Source: Tieghemostelium lacteum (Eukaryota > Evosea > Eumycetozoa > Dictyosteliales > Raperosteliaceae). Taken from it: a DNA stretch of 64,000 nucleotides. Every line of letters begins with the position of its first letter. The stretch's first letter is position 1. Made by a program: the position numbers and the translations under genes. The DNA lies in the NCBI GenBank assembly GCA_001606155.1, contig LODT01000004.1, forward strand, positions 806,001-870,000, in the 5' to 3' direction. The notes below the pieces were generated by a model. It was not told the origin of the DNA and ran no database searches. It saw nothing but the letters and a program-made list of their open reading frames with translations. Shown here one piece after another: positions 31,872 to 44,710 of the stretch.

Positions 31872-33647
31872 TTAATTATAGATAGTATATTCATTTAGTA
31901 TTTGTTTAATCTCTGGTAATCTAGTTGTGAGATATAGATGGAATAAGTGTTGATAATTATTGTTGATTGCCTCTCTAAATTCTTGTAATGTTTTTTGGCT
32001 TATTGTAGTATCTGTAGGATAGCTAAAATGGTGTTCAGGTTGTCTCAAAAACAGATACCTAAGATTAGATTTTGAGTTAATTAATTTTGACAATTGTTGA
32101 TAAAACCGATCAACAGATTCTCTTCGTCCCTCCATTGTATATATATTGGAAACTGAGATATCCTGGATATTCTGATTTCCAATGAGAGCACTAATAAACT
32201 CCTGAATTTCCCATCCAACTACATATTTGAATCCAATGACTGCTATGGAAGGGTGCTTCATCTGAAGAAACTTTATAGCCATTTCATAACCAACCATAAA
32301 CCCTATAGTCAACTTTTTCAGTGACTTGTTATGTTGGAGGGCTTCTATTATATCCATAAAATATCTATTCTTATCTGCCAACGCTATGGAAGATGTCGTC
32401 GACTCATTCAATGGATTTTCGCGCAACATTATATTCTCCAATTGAGGAAGATTCAATTGAATGACATTCCCAATTGCTTTACTGTTAAATTGGTGTATTG
32501 ACATATGAACTATAGTAACTGTTTTAAAGTGATACCTATTTATGCTGTCATATATAAGTTCCTCGTCATTTGTATCTATTGTCTCTATTGAAGATAACCC
32601 ATTCCACAAATCATAAACTAACCACTGTTTTTCAATTGGGGGGAATTTAGTGTAAAAAAGTTTTAGAGATTTAAGGTGTCTATTGGTAATTCTTTCTCCT
32701 TTGTACTGTTGCTCGGTGCTAGCTAATAAATTAAAATAGCGCAGTTCAATTGAGACTAGTGATTGGCTGTCATTGAGTCCCTTTACAAGAGACCCCAGTG
32801 TCATATCACCATTTTCAATCTCCAAAACCTCCAATCTATTCAATTGACAGATTCTAGTAAATATCTCGTCATAGGTATTAGTTTTCCCATCTCGTATAAG
32901 AATTTTGAATAGATACAGTTGCCTTAGTCCTGGGGTATTCTCAATAAACCCTAGAATTGAATTTGAGTCAATAGAGACATACTCCAACAGCACTGTAGTC
33001 AATTTAGGCAACATTGCAAAATGTTGAAACCCAACTAAATTACACCTCAGTTGGTAATGTTGGTAAAAATCCAGTGACTCTATATTACTGTTTAATAGAT
33101 AGAATGCCAATTCACGTAGATCCAATTTAATTTCCAAAGGATCTTCTTCTTCCTCACCTAAAAGACACATTGAAAATGACTCTAGATTTAAAATCAATCC
33201 ATCTGCTGTTAGAGTTTTCAGTTTTTCAATCTCTTTTTGAGCATGGTGAATTTGAAAGAGAATTGTCATTGCTTTGAGTCTAGGTGTCTTCAATAGAGGT
33301 TTAGGAACTTGTTCCAAACGGGTTTCTATATTGATACTCTCAATCTGGTCCAAAACTATAGAGACATCTGGTGAGAAGTATATCGGCATAGTTTCACTGT
33401 TTAGCGTGTAGGTGAATCGCACGCCTGCCAATCGCTTAAACCTTAGTAAATGCTTCCACATTGGTAGACTGTTGATATTGTATTGAAAATCCAAGATTTT
33501 GGGTAGAATATTGTAACCCCATTCCTTACACACCATCAATATTTTCAAAGTCGATAGATAGTAGAGATATTTATCGTCATTGTAACTGATTAAATATTTT
33601 AATATTTTAATGATTAGATAATTCGGTAGTTGTGTTGTTGATGACAT
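31872..33647 (-). CDS. F-box-like/leucine-rich-repeat protein of a dictyostelid family
   Basis: Single exon, 591 residues. It begins MSSTTQLPNYLIIKILKYLI and MVCKEWGYNILPKIL, an F-box-like start used by many dictyostelid proteins. Irregular leucine-rich repeats follow for most of the length (LPKLTTVLLEYVSI, TPGLRQLYLFKILI, LNRLEVLEIENGDM, LPQLENIMLRENPL, NKSLKKLTIGFMVG). If the F-box is real the protein could recruit substrates to SCF through SKP1, which is also in this window; that link is inference. No enzymatic domain is visible. Members of such families often vary in copy number between species. Confidence 0.78.
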   Translation of the reverse strand: MSSTTQLPNYLIIKILKYLISYNDDKYLYYLSTLKILMVCKEWGYNILPKILDFQYNINSLPMWKHLLRFKRLAGVRFTYTLNSETMPIYFSPDVSIVLDQIESINIETRLEQVPKPLLKTPRLKAMTILFQIHHAQKEIEKLKTLTADGLILNLESFSMCLLGEEEEDPLEIKLDLRELAFYLLNSNIESLDFYQHYQLRCNLVGFQHFAMLPKLTTVLLEYVSIDSNSILGFIENTPGLRQLYLFKILIRDGKTNTYDEIFTRICQLNRLEVLEIENGDMTLGSLVKGLNDSQSLVSIELRYFNLLASTEQQYKGERITNRHLKSLKLFYTKFPPIEKQWLVYDLWNGLSSIETIDTNDEELIYDSINRYHFKTVTIVHMSIHQFNSKAIGNVIQLNLPQLENIMLRENPLNESTTSSIALADKNRYFMDIIEALQHNKSLKKLTIGFMVGYEMAIKFLQMKHPSIAVIGFKYVVGWEIQEFISALIGNQNIQDISVSNIYTMEGRRESVDRFYQQLSKLINSKSNLRYLFLRQPEHHFSYPTDTTISQKTLQEFREAINNNYQHLFHLYLTTRLPEIKQILNEYTIYN

Positions 33648-34088
33648 TTTTTTTTTTAATATATTATCATTATGATTTTTCTTCCAAATTATTCTGTATT
33701 ATTATTATTATTCAAAAATTGTGGGATGGGGGATTATTTATAATGGATTCATATGTATCTATAAGTTGGTGATTCGGGAATTTCAAAATATATATAATAT
33801 TAAAAAAAAAAAAAAAATCAAAAATAAAAAGAATTTAATGTTTTATAATTGTAAGCAATGCGACCTGTCAATTGAAATCAGCGGTTTTATCCCCAATGAA
33901 ATTTTGATTTTTTTTTTTTTTAGATTTTTGTGCAAGGGGCAAAGTCCTAATTGTCAAATTATCATATGAAATTAGCTGGATATTTATGATAAAAATTATT
34001 TTTAACATAGAATAGGGGTGGTTGATTCCGAAAAGATGATGAGATTGTGCCTATTGTGGTGATATTTTTGTGTACAAAATGTGGAGGT
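33648..34088. other. Intergenic spacer, nothing recognised
   Basis: Between two minus-strand genes. It has A- and T-runs and one short plus-strand ORF (33721-33969) of poor coding quality. Nothing else is supported. Confidence 0.4.
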
Positions 34089-35556
34089 CTAATTGTTTAT
34101 TGTTCTGTTTGGATCGGTACTAAAGAACACAGTGAAGATTTTAGTCGCCAATGCAGGTCCTAATTTTCTATTGTTTTCCATTTTAAATTCGGCGAGTGAC
34201 CGAATGAAATCACTTTCATTTTCGTCAAATTTATGAAACTGTTCAAAAAGATATCGAATTGATTTGTAAGTGGATGCAAAATGTCTGGCCATTTGAGGTG
34301 ACATTCCATTGATTTGTGATAGTTGGTTTATCCAAACCTCCTGTAGATTCTTTCCTCCTTTGGATTTTATAGATTCAGCACAGAAACCTTCAAATAGAGA
34401 ATCATCAGTCTGGTTAGGTAGATTTGCTATGGTTTCGTGTAACTTTGTCAGATAGATGACTGTATCTCCTTCTGCATTTATAAATCTAAATGTGAATCCT
34501 AGTTCCAATTGAATAGGTACAATAGCAGAGTCAATCAACTCTTTGGTCAGAACAGGTTTATCGGATATACTACTAATATCATTACGATTCTTATTTAACT
34601 GGCTCTGAATTTGCTGTGATCTCTGTTTCATATAGTTATCTAATTTCTCAACAATAATTGAGAATCTATACCCCGCACAGAATTTAGTGTAGCTTTGAAA
34701 TTCTTTAAGTAACTTATCTTCACCTGCTAACACCTTCTCACAAAAATCCTCAACAGGATATAAAACTACTATAAATCTATCGGTTGATGGTATTGATGAT
34801 GAATTTTGATCAAATATTGAATAACCCTGTCTGACAAACTTTATAGAGTTTTTTACTCTACTTGACATTGTAGTTATTTTGCAATAGATTGGTAAATCTA
34901 AAGTCAATGATTTAAATCTATCAGATGCTGCAAATTGGCTTTCAACTTCCAATTCTAATTCCTCTAATAAATCATTCTTTGTTTTTTTCTTTTTCCTTTT
35001 GTTGTTTACTACCAGTAGCGGTTGAATTAGAACTATTTGTATTGGCATTTACTCTCTTCCTTTTCTTTACATCCTTACTACTACCAGATGACCCAGAAGG
35101 TTTAAAAACTGTTTTTATATCAGAATCAGAATCATCATCTACCTCTATAAAATTATTATTCTCTAAATTGATATGAATATCTATATCATTATTGTTACTG
35201 TTATTATTTATATAATTATTATATGTGTTTTTGTTGGAACTAGTTGTCGTTGTAGTTGTGGTTGTTGGTTTTAGTTTTGTTAGTTTTTTATCTATTATTG
35301 GTACATATTTGGGTGGTTCTGGTTTAGTAGAGGATTTTTGATGGTATTCTTCAGAGGCTTTATATCTTAAAGTTGTATAATCTTTGTGTTCAGTTTTGTT
35401 TTTTTTTCTATATTGTTTTTGTATATCATCATCATCATTATCATCATTATTATCTTCTAATGTTGAAGGATCAGATATTGACAATGGTCTTTCTTTAGGT
35501 GGTACAATAACATCATCGTCATCGTCAATCTCTACAATTTCATACTTTTCATCCAT
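34089..35556 (-). CDS. eme1: EME1/Mms4, non-catalytic subunit of the MUS81 structure-specific nuclease
   Basis: Two overlapping minus-strand frames cover one protein: an acidic N-terminal part (from ATG 35556) and a conserved part ending at 34089. The conserved part fits EME1 closely: a degenerate ERCC4 nuclease fold (YRFSIIVEKLDNYMKQ; VPIQLELGFTFRFINAEGD; YLTKLHETIANLPNQ) and a C-terminal helix-hairpin-helix pair (QLSQINGMSPQMARHFASTY; RKLGPALATKIFTVFF). It should pair with MUS81 to cleave forks and recombination intermediates. The two frames meet at a run of seven A (34982-34988 on the plus strand as T). A one-base difference there, real or a consensus error, would explain the break; no plausible intron is seen. 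Total length about 488 residues if read as one protein. Confidence 0.8.
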
Positions 35557-35671
35557 TACATACTTCGCAAATGTATGGTAAATGAAAAAAAAAATGAAAA
35601 TGAAATTGTGAGAAATTGAATTTCCAAGAATGATATCATTAAACTAAATGGGTGTAATTGGAGATGTTTAT

Positions 35672-37155
35672 TTAAAGATCAATACCTGTCAAATGTTTAT
35701 AGGATAGTTTCAGGTTTTTAATTGCGCTTGCAACATCGTCATAGGTCAGTGAACTAACGACCCATTTTGCATATTTTTCAGCTTTAGATTTATCGTCTTC
35801 AGTTGGTTCATATCTTTGGTGTTGTTGTTGTGGTGGTGGTTGTTGGTATTGTTGTGGTTGTTGATATTGTTGTGGGTGTTGATATTGTTGTTGTTGTGGT
35901 TGTTGTTGTTGTTGTTGTTGTGGTGGTTGATATGGTGGAGGAGATTGACGATGTTGTTGTTGTGGAGAGGTATAGGAAGGTGATTCTTGATGACTATTCG
36001 ATTGTGGTGGTGTATTGGTTGATGGGAATGATGGGAATGAATGTTTAGGTTCAGATTTTGGTGGTTGTTGGGGTTGTTGATCGTTGAAAGATGGGAATGA
36101 TGGTTGTTGACTATTTACACTTGGGAATGTAGGGAATGATGGTTTGTTATCTGATTGAGTATTAGGGAATGATGGGAATGATGGTTTGTTATCACTTGGT
36201 GCATTAGGGAATGATGGGAAAGATGGTTTGTTATCTGATTGATTATTAGGGAAAGATGGGAAAGAAGGTTTATTATCACTTGGTGCATTAGGGAAAGATG
36301 GGAAAGATGGTTTGTTTTCTGATGGGGTGTTAGGGAAAGATGGGAAAGAAGGTTTATTATCACTTGGTGGATTTGGGAAAGATGGAAAAGAAGGTGTATC
36401 ATTTTTAGGTGTAGTTGGAAATGATGGGAATGAAGGTTGATTATTAGTAGGAGTTGATGGGAATGAAGGGAATGAATTCTGTTGCTGTTGTGGTGTAGAA
36501 TTTGAACTTAAACTCTTTAATTCTCTTTCTAATTTGGCATATTCATCTTCTTCATTTTCAACATTACCTGTTTCTTCACCTTCTTGACCTTCAATTGCAG
36601 GTGGTGGAGTAGGTGCAACACCATTCTTAATCGCTGTATTAATTTCAGCAGCTCTCCAACCTGCATACTTTTGCTTGACTTTCAAATCCTCTGAAAGATC
36701 TCCAAACTGTTTCAGAACATCAAAAAATAAATATGAAGAATAATATGTAGTTGCTGTAGTTCTATAGAATACAATATTAGCTACCTAATCACACTATTTA
36801 CTCATGCGCACTCATTTAAAACTAGTACATACTTTGATGCTTTACCATCTCTATCTTCTTTATCTGCAAAGTTAAATGCTCTCAATGCAAATTTCTCTAC
36901 ATAGGCACTATCCATACCTTCTTCATCTAATTTAGACCCTAGGATTTTGTTCTCTTTTTCTACATCGTCTAAGATCTTTACAATAAAAGGACTTAGTGAG
37001 GCACCTTCTTTTCCTAATTTCTGTTTAATGTCCATTGCATACTGTGCAGCATAGAATCTTACATAGTATGCCATAACAGGGTCCAATTTTGACAATTGCT
37101 GAGCCTGTTTTAAGAATGGCAATACAGGTTTCAAAGGTGGTGGTGTTTGATCCAT
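35672..37155 (-). CDS. vta1: VTA1/LIP5, VPS4 co-factor in the ESCRT pathway
   Basis: Predicted exons 37155-36833 and 36761-35672 (GTATGT...CTATAG), about 470 residues. The N-terminal tandem MIT-like domain is clear (LKPVLPFLKQAQQLSKLDPV, YYVRFYAAQYAMDIKQKLGK, VEKFALRAFNFADKEDRDGK, then FGDLSEDLKVKQKYAGWRAA). The C-terminal VSL domain, which binds and stimulates VPS4, is KAEKYAKWVVSSLTYDDVAS to LSYKHLTGIDL. VTA1 promotes ESCRT-III disassembly in multivesicular body formation. The linker is unusual: about ten copies of a 14-residue unit built on PSFPSFPN, followed by Gln/Pro-rich sequence. Ordinary VTA1 is about 300-330 residues, so this linker accounts for the extra length. Confidence 0.93.
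36060..36480. repeat. 42-base tandem repeat in the VTA1 linker
   Basis: About ten imperfect 42-base units code for the 14-residue motif PSFPSFPNxPSDNK on the minus strand. The central copies are nearly identical, which suggests recent unequal exchange. Confidence 0.8.
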
Positions 37156-37559
37156 TTTATATATAAATATAAATAATTATTATAATTGTAACTTGAAAAT
37201 TAATTAAAAATCAAAAAAAAAAAAAAAACTCTTATTCTTTCTTTTCTGAGAGATAACCACTACTACACATAAAACCGACAAATTTAAAAGAATAATTCTC
37301 CAAATTGTTGTGATCTTACAATTGATAAATTCAAGTAATTTGATTTTACAAAAAACTTTAATTATATTTAATTAAATATCAAATGAAGTAGGATTTTTAT
37401 TCGAAATTGATAGCATTAGTGTGTGGGTGTGGGATATTATAGTGGTTAAATCTAAAATCACCAATAAAAATTTAATACTTCATAATCATAATTCTGTTTC
37501 TGTTCGTGAAGAAATTTTAAAATTTTTTTTAGTTGTTATAGATCTGTCAAAGAAATGAT
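37156..37559. other. Divergent promoter region of VTA1 and REV3
   Basis: About 400 AT-rich bases between the starts of VTA1 (-) and REV3 (+). A long A-run occurs near 37212. No other feature is recognised. Confidence 0.4.
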
Positions 37560-38459
37560 ATGAACAATAATAACAATAGTGACATTTATTTTAGTTTAAG
37601 AATAGTAGATGTAGATTATTATCTTTCTAAACCATGTGAACAATTTGATATTATGATATCACCATTGGATCAACAGCCCATTGAGTCAGTACCTATTCTC
37701 AGAATTTTTGGATCTACACCAGCAGGACAGAAAGCATGTCTACATTTACACAAACTATTTCCATATTTTTTCATTGAATATGATGAATCAATGATTTTGG
37801 AGAGTAATAAAGTAAATGCATATATTCAATCTCTCATAACTTCCATCAACCAGTGCTTGGATTTCAGTCAAATCTCCACAACAGCCAACAATAACAATAA
37901 CAATAACACAAAACAAAATACATTTAAATTGAAACAACATGTTTTCAATGCTAGATTAGTCAGAGGTAGACCATTCTATGGATACTACCCAACCGATAAG
38001 ATATTTATTAAAATATTTTTGTAAGTCATATGAGCTACTTTAAAACGCCACTTGAATACTAATATGTAAACAATAGGTATAATCCAGATAATTTAAATAG
38101 AATTGCAAATTTATTGAGAGGTGGTAGTATAATGGGAAAGAAATTTCAGGTGTATGAAACGCATATTCCATTTATATTACAGGTATTTTTGGATTACAAT
38201 CTAGCTGGAATGTCATTTATTGATCTTTCTAAAGTCTATTTTAGACAACCTCTACCTTCAAAAATTAAAATGTGGGGTGATAGAGAGGTAGATTTTTCAC
38301 AGAACCACAAAACAGCTCAACAACCTGAGGATATAAATAATGTACTTCCATATGCCTCAAATTCAGTCTTTGTTTGTAATCATCAAAATAAGGATTTAAA
38401 ATTCAGAAAATGGTTTAAAGAAGACGAAGAAAAAATCTTTAAACCACCTAATAATAATA

Positions 38460-38540
<81 letters not shown>

Positions 38541-41500
38541 GTAATGGTAGTAATGGTAGTAATAACAGTAATACCAGTATTCCTATGTCATCCATCAAAC
38601 AAAGAAAGACAACTTGTGAATTGGAATTGGATGGTGTTATTTTTGACACTACCAATTTGAGATATAATAATTATACACCAATGGAGAAAACAGAGGCGGA
38701 GACTAAATTAGTTAAATCTTTGGATTTATTGTGGGATGATGAAATTCAGAGGAGAAGAGATAAAGGAATAAACTCAAATTTCACACAGGTTCCAGATGTA
38801 GCACGTAAACCTACCAATATAGGTTTCTTCTCAAAACCATTGGCATATCGTAATCTAGACGATATAATAAATCAAGAGAAGCAATGGATACAAAAGATTC
38901 ATCAGACTTTGAAGAACAACAATGACGACAGTAATGATAGTGTTGAAATTAGTGATCTTTCTGATAGTTCTATTGATCGACCTCAACCAGTTCAAATGAA
39001 CAATCAAAATACCAGTGATTTACACTCACAAACTCCACCTTCAAATTCACCATTTCTGTCATTTGAGACAGACCCTATTATTAGACCAATTAATACTGGT
39101 GATAAACAGGAAAAATCCAATGTAGGTGTTCTTCCACCTGAAATAGAAAATGATTTTGATGACAATGACAATATAATGTTGCAGAAGAACATTGATAACG
39201 AAGATGAAGAAAAAGAATACAGACAGCAGGAGATCAACTCACAATTTGAATCTAAAAAAATCATGAGTTCTCAACATAATCTCATTGATGCCATTTTAAA
39301 TGACAATGATTTTTCTTGGGATTCTTCTGATGATGAAAAACCAAGTCAACCTAAACAATCACCTACTTCTAATTCATCCCAAAATTCTAAAAAGAGGAAG
39401 AATAGAAATAATCATTATAATGACAATGACTATGATAGTGATCAAGATAATCATATTGACGAAAATAACGAAGATGACATTGATAATGATGATAATAACG
39501 AACAACATCATATTTTATCAAATAATAATATTGGAATGAATATTCCACAGTTTGATGGTTTGAATGAAGATAATGATCAAATTACACATTCAGGTCATCA
39601 TACATCACGTCGAACTAGATATGGTCCCATTTTGGCTAGACCTCAAAACCAAACTACCAATAACCAAAATAATAACCAAAATAATAATAATTACAATAAC
39701 AGTACAACAGTTAAAAAAATTAATAAGCTTAAATTTGCTAATGATGAAGTTCAAACTCCAACAAAGAAAAAGAGTACAACTTTAAAACTTTCAACACCAA
39801 AAAATAATAGTAGAAAAATTACAACTCCGAATGTTAGCCCAATTAAATTTGATCCAATTGTAAATAGTAAACAAAAATCAACGATACCACCTACTACAAC
39901 GACAACTACAACTACAATGGCATCTACAATCACATCAAATATACCATTACCCACAACTATAGAGTCTGATGACGATATATTTAATTTTACTATTGATCCT
40001 TTAACACCTCAACCTGAAAAGGTTGATACAAAGGAAGATGAGTCACCATTGAAATCTATTCTTAAAAAAAAGAAATTAATTTCACAGCCAAAAAAGAGAG
40101 TTAGGTTTGAGGATCAATTAATGGATAATATTGTTATTCCTGAAACTCAATTACCACCATCTACGAATGTTAGTGTATACACACCAAAACACGCACCAAT
40201 TGATGTAATTATTTCCCAAACACCTCCCCCCTCTATAAATCAACAGAGTAGTATACAATCTTCTATTTCAATCCCAGAAACACCCCCACCTTACACTGCC
40301 AAACTTACAACAACTACAACTACAACCACAACAACTTCTAATAGTTATGGCTTTACAACTAATAATAACAATATTAAAAGTAATGTCCAATCGCCTATAT
40401 CCTCTTTCAATATGAAACCAAAAAAGAAACAAAGTGATGAGAACACAATAATCACAAATCTTGACCCAATTAGAGTTAGTAGCAATAATAATATTAGTCA
40501 TATTACTATTGATGATGAAGATGAATCGCAATTTACCAAATCCAATGTTGTATCTCCAATTATTATTAATACAAATAATGACGAAGAGGTTGTGGAAAAT
40601 AGTGATACTTCAATCACACATTCAATCATTGATATTACTTCTAATACTACAAATAATTCAATATCAGAGCAACAACAAAACACCTATCCCATTACATTCT
40701 GGTCACCTACTAGTGACTCTAGTGATTTATATAATATATTTTCAACTAGAAAGTCTATTGAATCTCAAATTAATATATCACCTCTTAATGGTTCAGCAAC
40801 CAATACTACTGCTACCATTCCACCTGCTCTGATACTTGGTGACTCACCAATTAAATCAAATCCATTTAAAATCCCAGATTCACCTCAAAAACCTCATATC
40901 TCACCATCACCACCTACACCTGTATATAACCCACCTCCAACTATCAAAAATACAATCCAGCATCCAATATCAATTAAAACACCTCAACATCAGGAGGTCT
41001 TAAAAAACACTATTGATTCTGATACATCATCAGAAGATTCTGCTGTATTTTCATGTAAATTTGAAGATGAAATTCTCATGATTGATGAGCATGATTCACC
41101 ATCACCTAAACCACAAATGAAGTCACCACAACACCAAGAACAATCTCCAAGTAAAGTAACACCACCTATACATCACCCAAAACCTTCACCAAAACGATCA
41201 GTATCACCGCCTCCTCCAGAATACATCCCAATGGAAATTGAAAGGCCTACTATAGAAGATGAGGTTTTACAACATACAGAATCACATCACACCAATAGTA
41301 ATAATTCAAATAATATTTTACAATCAAAGACTATATCACCATCATTTAATTTTGATTTTAATAGTTTTGATATGCCACCTGGTAAAGAAACCTCACCAAC
41401 CAGTGATAAAATTCTAAAAGAATTTATTCAAAAGGAAAAGGATGATTTGATTACATCTATCAAAGAAAAGAAACTACAGGAACAAATAGATAGAGTAGAA

Positions 41501-44500
41501 TTTAGAATGAAAGTTGCTAGTGATTTTAATGATATAATGAATGGTGAAAAACTAGACCAAAGACCTCAGAAATTGTCAGTTAATACCTATAGTCTCACTA
41601 TGAAACCTCCATCGGTTTCTGATGTTATAGAAGAACTAAAAAAAAGTAACAAACCATTGAATTTCTACAAGGAGCCATACTATTCCAATGTATTGGATCA
41701 ACCAAAAACTGGTCCTAAAAAATTAGTATTACAACCTCCACCTTTTAAATCTCATCTAAAGGAAACTAATGGATTACAATATTGGAAAAGGGTTCATGAG
41801 TATACATCTAAACCTTCTGAGCCTAATATATTCACTCTGACCATCCCACCTCCAGACGCCAAACAAGTTCTACTGGAACTCGGTGAAAAGGAAAAACAAG
41901 CGCAGAGTAAAAACCATGTGAATCAACATGAAGGCTACATGTTTTCACAGATTTCTCAGAGTACTCAAAAGTCATCACCTAACCAAAACCTTTCTGACAA
42001 GTATTTAAAATCTACTCTCAATCAGTATCTGACACTTCTAAGTATTGAAATTCATGTGAATACGAGAGATACTTTGAATCCTAATCCAGAATTTGATCCC
42101 ATTCAATCTATTATATATTGCATTAGAGATGAAGGATTTATAGAGAAAGAAGGTGACCTTTACCAAGATATTCGAGGTATACTCATGGTTGATACCAACA
42201 ACAACTCAAATCACAACAAGTTTTTGAATAGTAAGGTATCACTAAACAAATTTCCAGATGAATTGTCACTATTGAGAGCATTCATAAGTTTAATTATATC
42301 CTATGATGTTGATATGATTATGGGATTTGAAATTCAAATGTCGTCACTTGGATACATTATAGAACGTGCTGAGGTACTTGGTTTTGAACTGTGTGATGAA
42401 ATATCACGTATCATCACACCTAATAAAGGTCTGATTAAAACCAACTATTTCTCAAAGGAAAAGGATAGATTTGGGTTTGAACACACCAGTGGAATGCGAA
42501 TTATTGGTAGAATAGTTTTAAATCTCTGGAGAATCTTCAGACATGAGATTACACTGGATAACTATACCTACCAGAACCTAGTCTATCAATGTCTACAAAA
42601 GAGAGTGGAAGAGTATTCACACAAGTCCCTGACTCAATGGTACCAAAGTCCACTTCACCAATGGAGAACACTAGAGTTCTATTTAGAGAAAGTTTCCAAT
42701 AACTTTCATCTAACCTACCATTTTGATTTGATTGGTAGAACTAGTGAATTTGCTCGTGTCTATGGAATTGATTTCTTTAGTGTTTTATCTAGAGGTTCAC
42801 AATATCGTGTAGAGTCCATGTTGTTGCGTTTAACTAAACCAGAAAACTTTATCCTCTTCTCACCAAGTCGTGAAGCCATCACAAATCAACCAATGCCAGA
42901 ATGTATTCCATTGGTAATGGATCCACTGACTAGACTCTATAACAGTCCTGTTGTAGTTCTAGATTTTCAATCACTGTATCCATCTATAATGATTGCTTAC
43001 AATTATTGTTATTCAACATGTTTGGGAAAGGTTCAACCCTTAGGTTCAGATTTTCGAAAAAAATTTGGATCAGGGTATATTCAAATGAAACCAGGACTTT
43101 TAGAGAGTATAGGTACAGATCAGATTAATATATCTCCTAATAATGTAATGTACACTAAAAAGTCAACTAGAATGGGTTTGTTTCCTAAACTCTTACAAGA
43201 GGTTTTAGAGACCAGAATCATGATAAAGAGAGCAATGAAAAGATATGCAAATGACAAGCAAATTTACAATCTTCTAAATAGCAGACAATTGGGTTTGAAG
43301 TTGATGGCAAATGTAGCATTTGGGTATACAGCAGCTACATTCTCTGGTAGAATGTCATGTATTGATATTGGTGATTCTATAGTTCAAACCGCTAGAGAGA
43401 CTCTTGAAACTGCTATAAAGATTGTAGAATCATCCAAAGAGTGGAACTGTAAGGTTATCTATGGTGACACAGATAGTCTTTTTGTTCTATTACCTGGTGT
43501 CTCCAAAGAAGATGCTTTTATTATTGGCCAAAAAATGGCAGAGAAAGTGACTTCTATGAACCCAGTGCCTGTTAAATTACAATTTGAGAAGGTCTATCAT
43601 CCATGTATATTATTGAATAAAAAGAGATATGTAGGCTATAAATACGAATCGCCAAATCAGATGGAACCTGTTTTTGATGCTAAAGGTATAGAAACAGTTC
43701 GTAGAGATGCTTGTAAAGTAGTTTCCAAAATCCTGGAAAAATCCATTCGATTGATATTTGATCATAAGGATTTGTCGTTGGTTAAGAGCTATGTCTGTAG
43801 GCAATGGGAAAAGATAATACAGGAGAGGTTCTCACTGATTGATTTTATCTTTGCAAAAGAAGTTAGGTTAGGGAGTTACAGTGACCCTTCTACAATGCCC
43901 CCAGCTGCATTGATAGCCACTAGATTGATAAAGAACGATCCTCGTGCTGAGCCTAGATATGGTCAACGTGTTCCCTATGTTGTTGTCTATGGTCAACCTG
44001 GGTCTCGGTTAATGGACTTGGTTGTTACTCCTCATGAATATCTTCACAATTTCCGAAACCTCAGATTAAATGTCGTATATTATATAACCAAACAAATCAT
44101 TCCGGCACTTGACAGAGTATTTAAGATTGTAGGAGTAAATGTAAAACAATGGTTTAACGAAATTCCCAAACAGTATTTGTTGACTCCCTACCAGAGAATA
44201 TCCAAATTTTACAACTACCAATACACACTCAAACAACAACGATTACAACAGTCTGCTAACCCTATTGTACAAATCCAGTATGAACAAGGACAAATCAACA
44301 ACGAAAAACCTCAAATTGTCAACCAAACCAATAACACCAATAACTTGAACTCAACAATTGACCAGTACTATTACACTATGAATTGCTTTGTCTGTGGGTC
44401 TTTGACTACATCCAACAGCTCACATTACCAAGAGGACACGGATGAGGAACCACTTTGCAATGACTGTAGATCCGACATGCAATCCAGTTACTTTTTACTG

Positions 44501-44710
44501 ATGAATAGGTACTCTTATATAGAAACTCAAAAAAATCAAGTTATGGATATATGTCGTAACTGTATAGGTGATCAATCACTTTCCACTATTCAATGTATAT
44601 CACTTGACTGTCCAGTATTTTTTGAACGAACTAAATTGATACAGTATCACCAGACTCTTGTGCAATGGTTGAATTCGCAAAACTCTAAAAATAAAAGATT
44701 TAATGAGTGA
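37560..44710 (+). CDS. rev3: REV3, catalytic subunit of translesion DNA polymerase zeta
   Basis: Predicted join 37560-38020 and 38077-44710 (GTAAGT...AATAG), about 2364 residues, between yeast (about 1500) and human (about 3130). The N-terminal B-family domain is split by the intron (ARLVRGRPFYGYYP; KFQVYETHIPFILQVFLDYN). A long low-complexity middle follows. The polymerase core has motif A/II DFQSLYPSIMIAYN (near residue 1782), motif B ARMSLGLKLMANVAFGY-like RQLGLKLMANVAFGYTAA, and motif C YGDTDSLF (near residue 1948). Two C-terminal cysteine motifs are complete: CFVCG...CNDC and CRNCIG...CISLDC; the second holds the 4Fe-4S cluster that binds accessory subunits. It extends mismatched ends after lesion bypass. 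Identification is firm. Confidence 0.96.
38449..38541. repeat. AAT microsatellite coding polyasparagine in REV3
   Basis: About 30 nearly perfect AAT units code for an Asn tract with a few Ser near the start of the REV3 middle region. Such tracts are common in dictyostelid proteins and usually vary between strains. Confidence 0.95.

Noticed and set aside
33721-33969. Plus-strand 82-codon ORF between the F-box/LRR and EME1 genes
   Set aside because: Contains A- and T-run translations (KKKKKIKNKK, FFFFRF) and no recognisable protein pattern.
35803-36048. Plus-strand Val-rich ORF opposite VTA1
   Set aside because: Antisense of Gln/Pro codons (CAA/CAACAA); pure composition effect.
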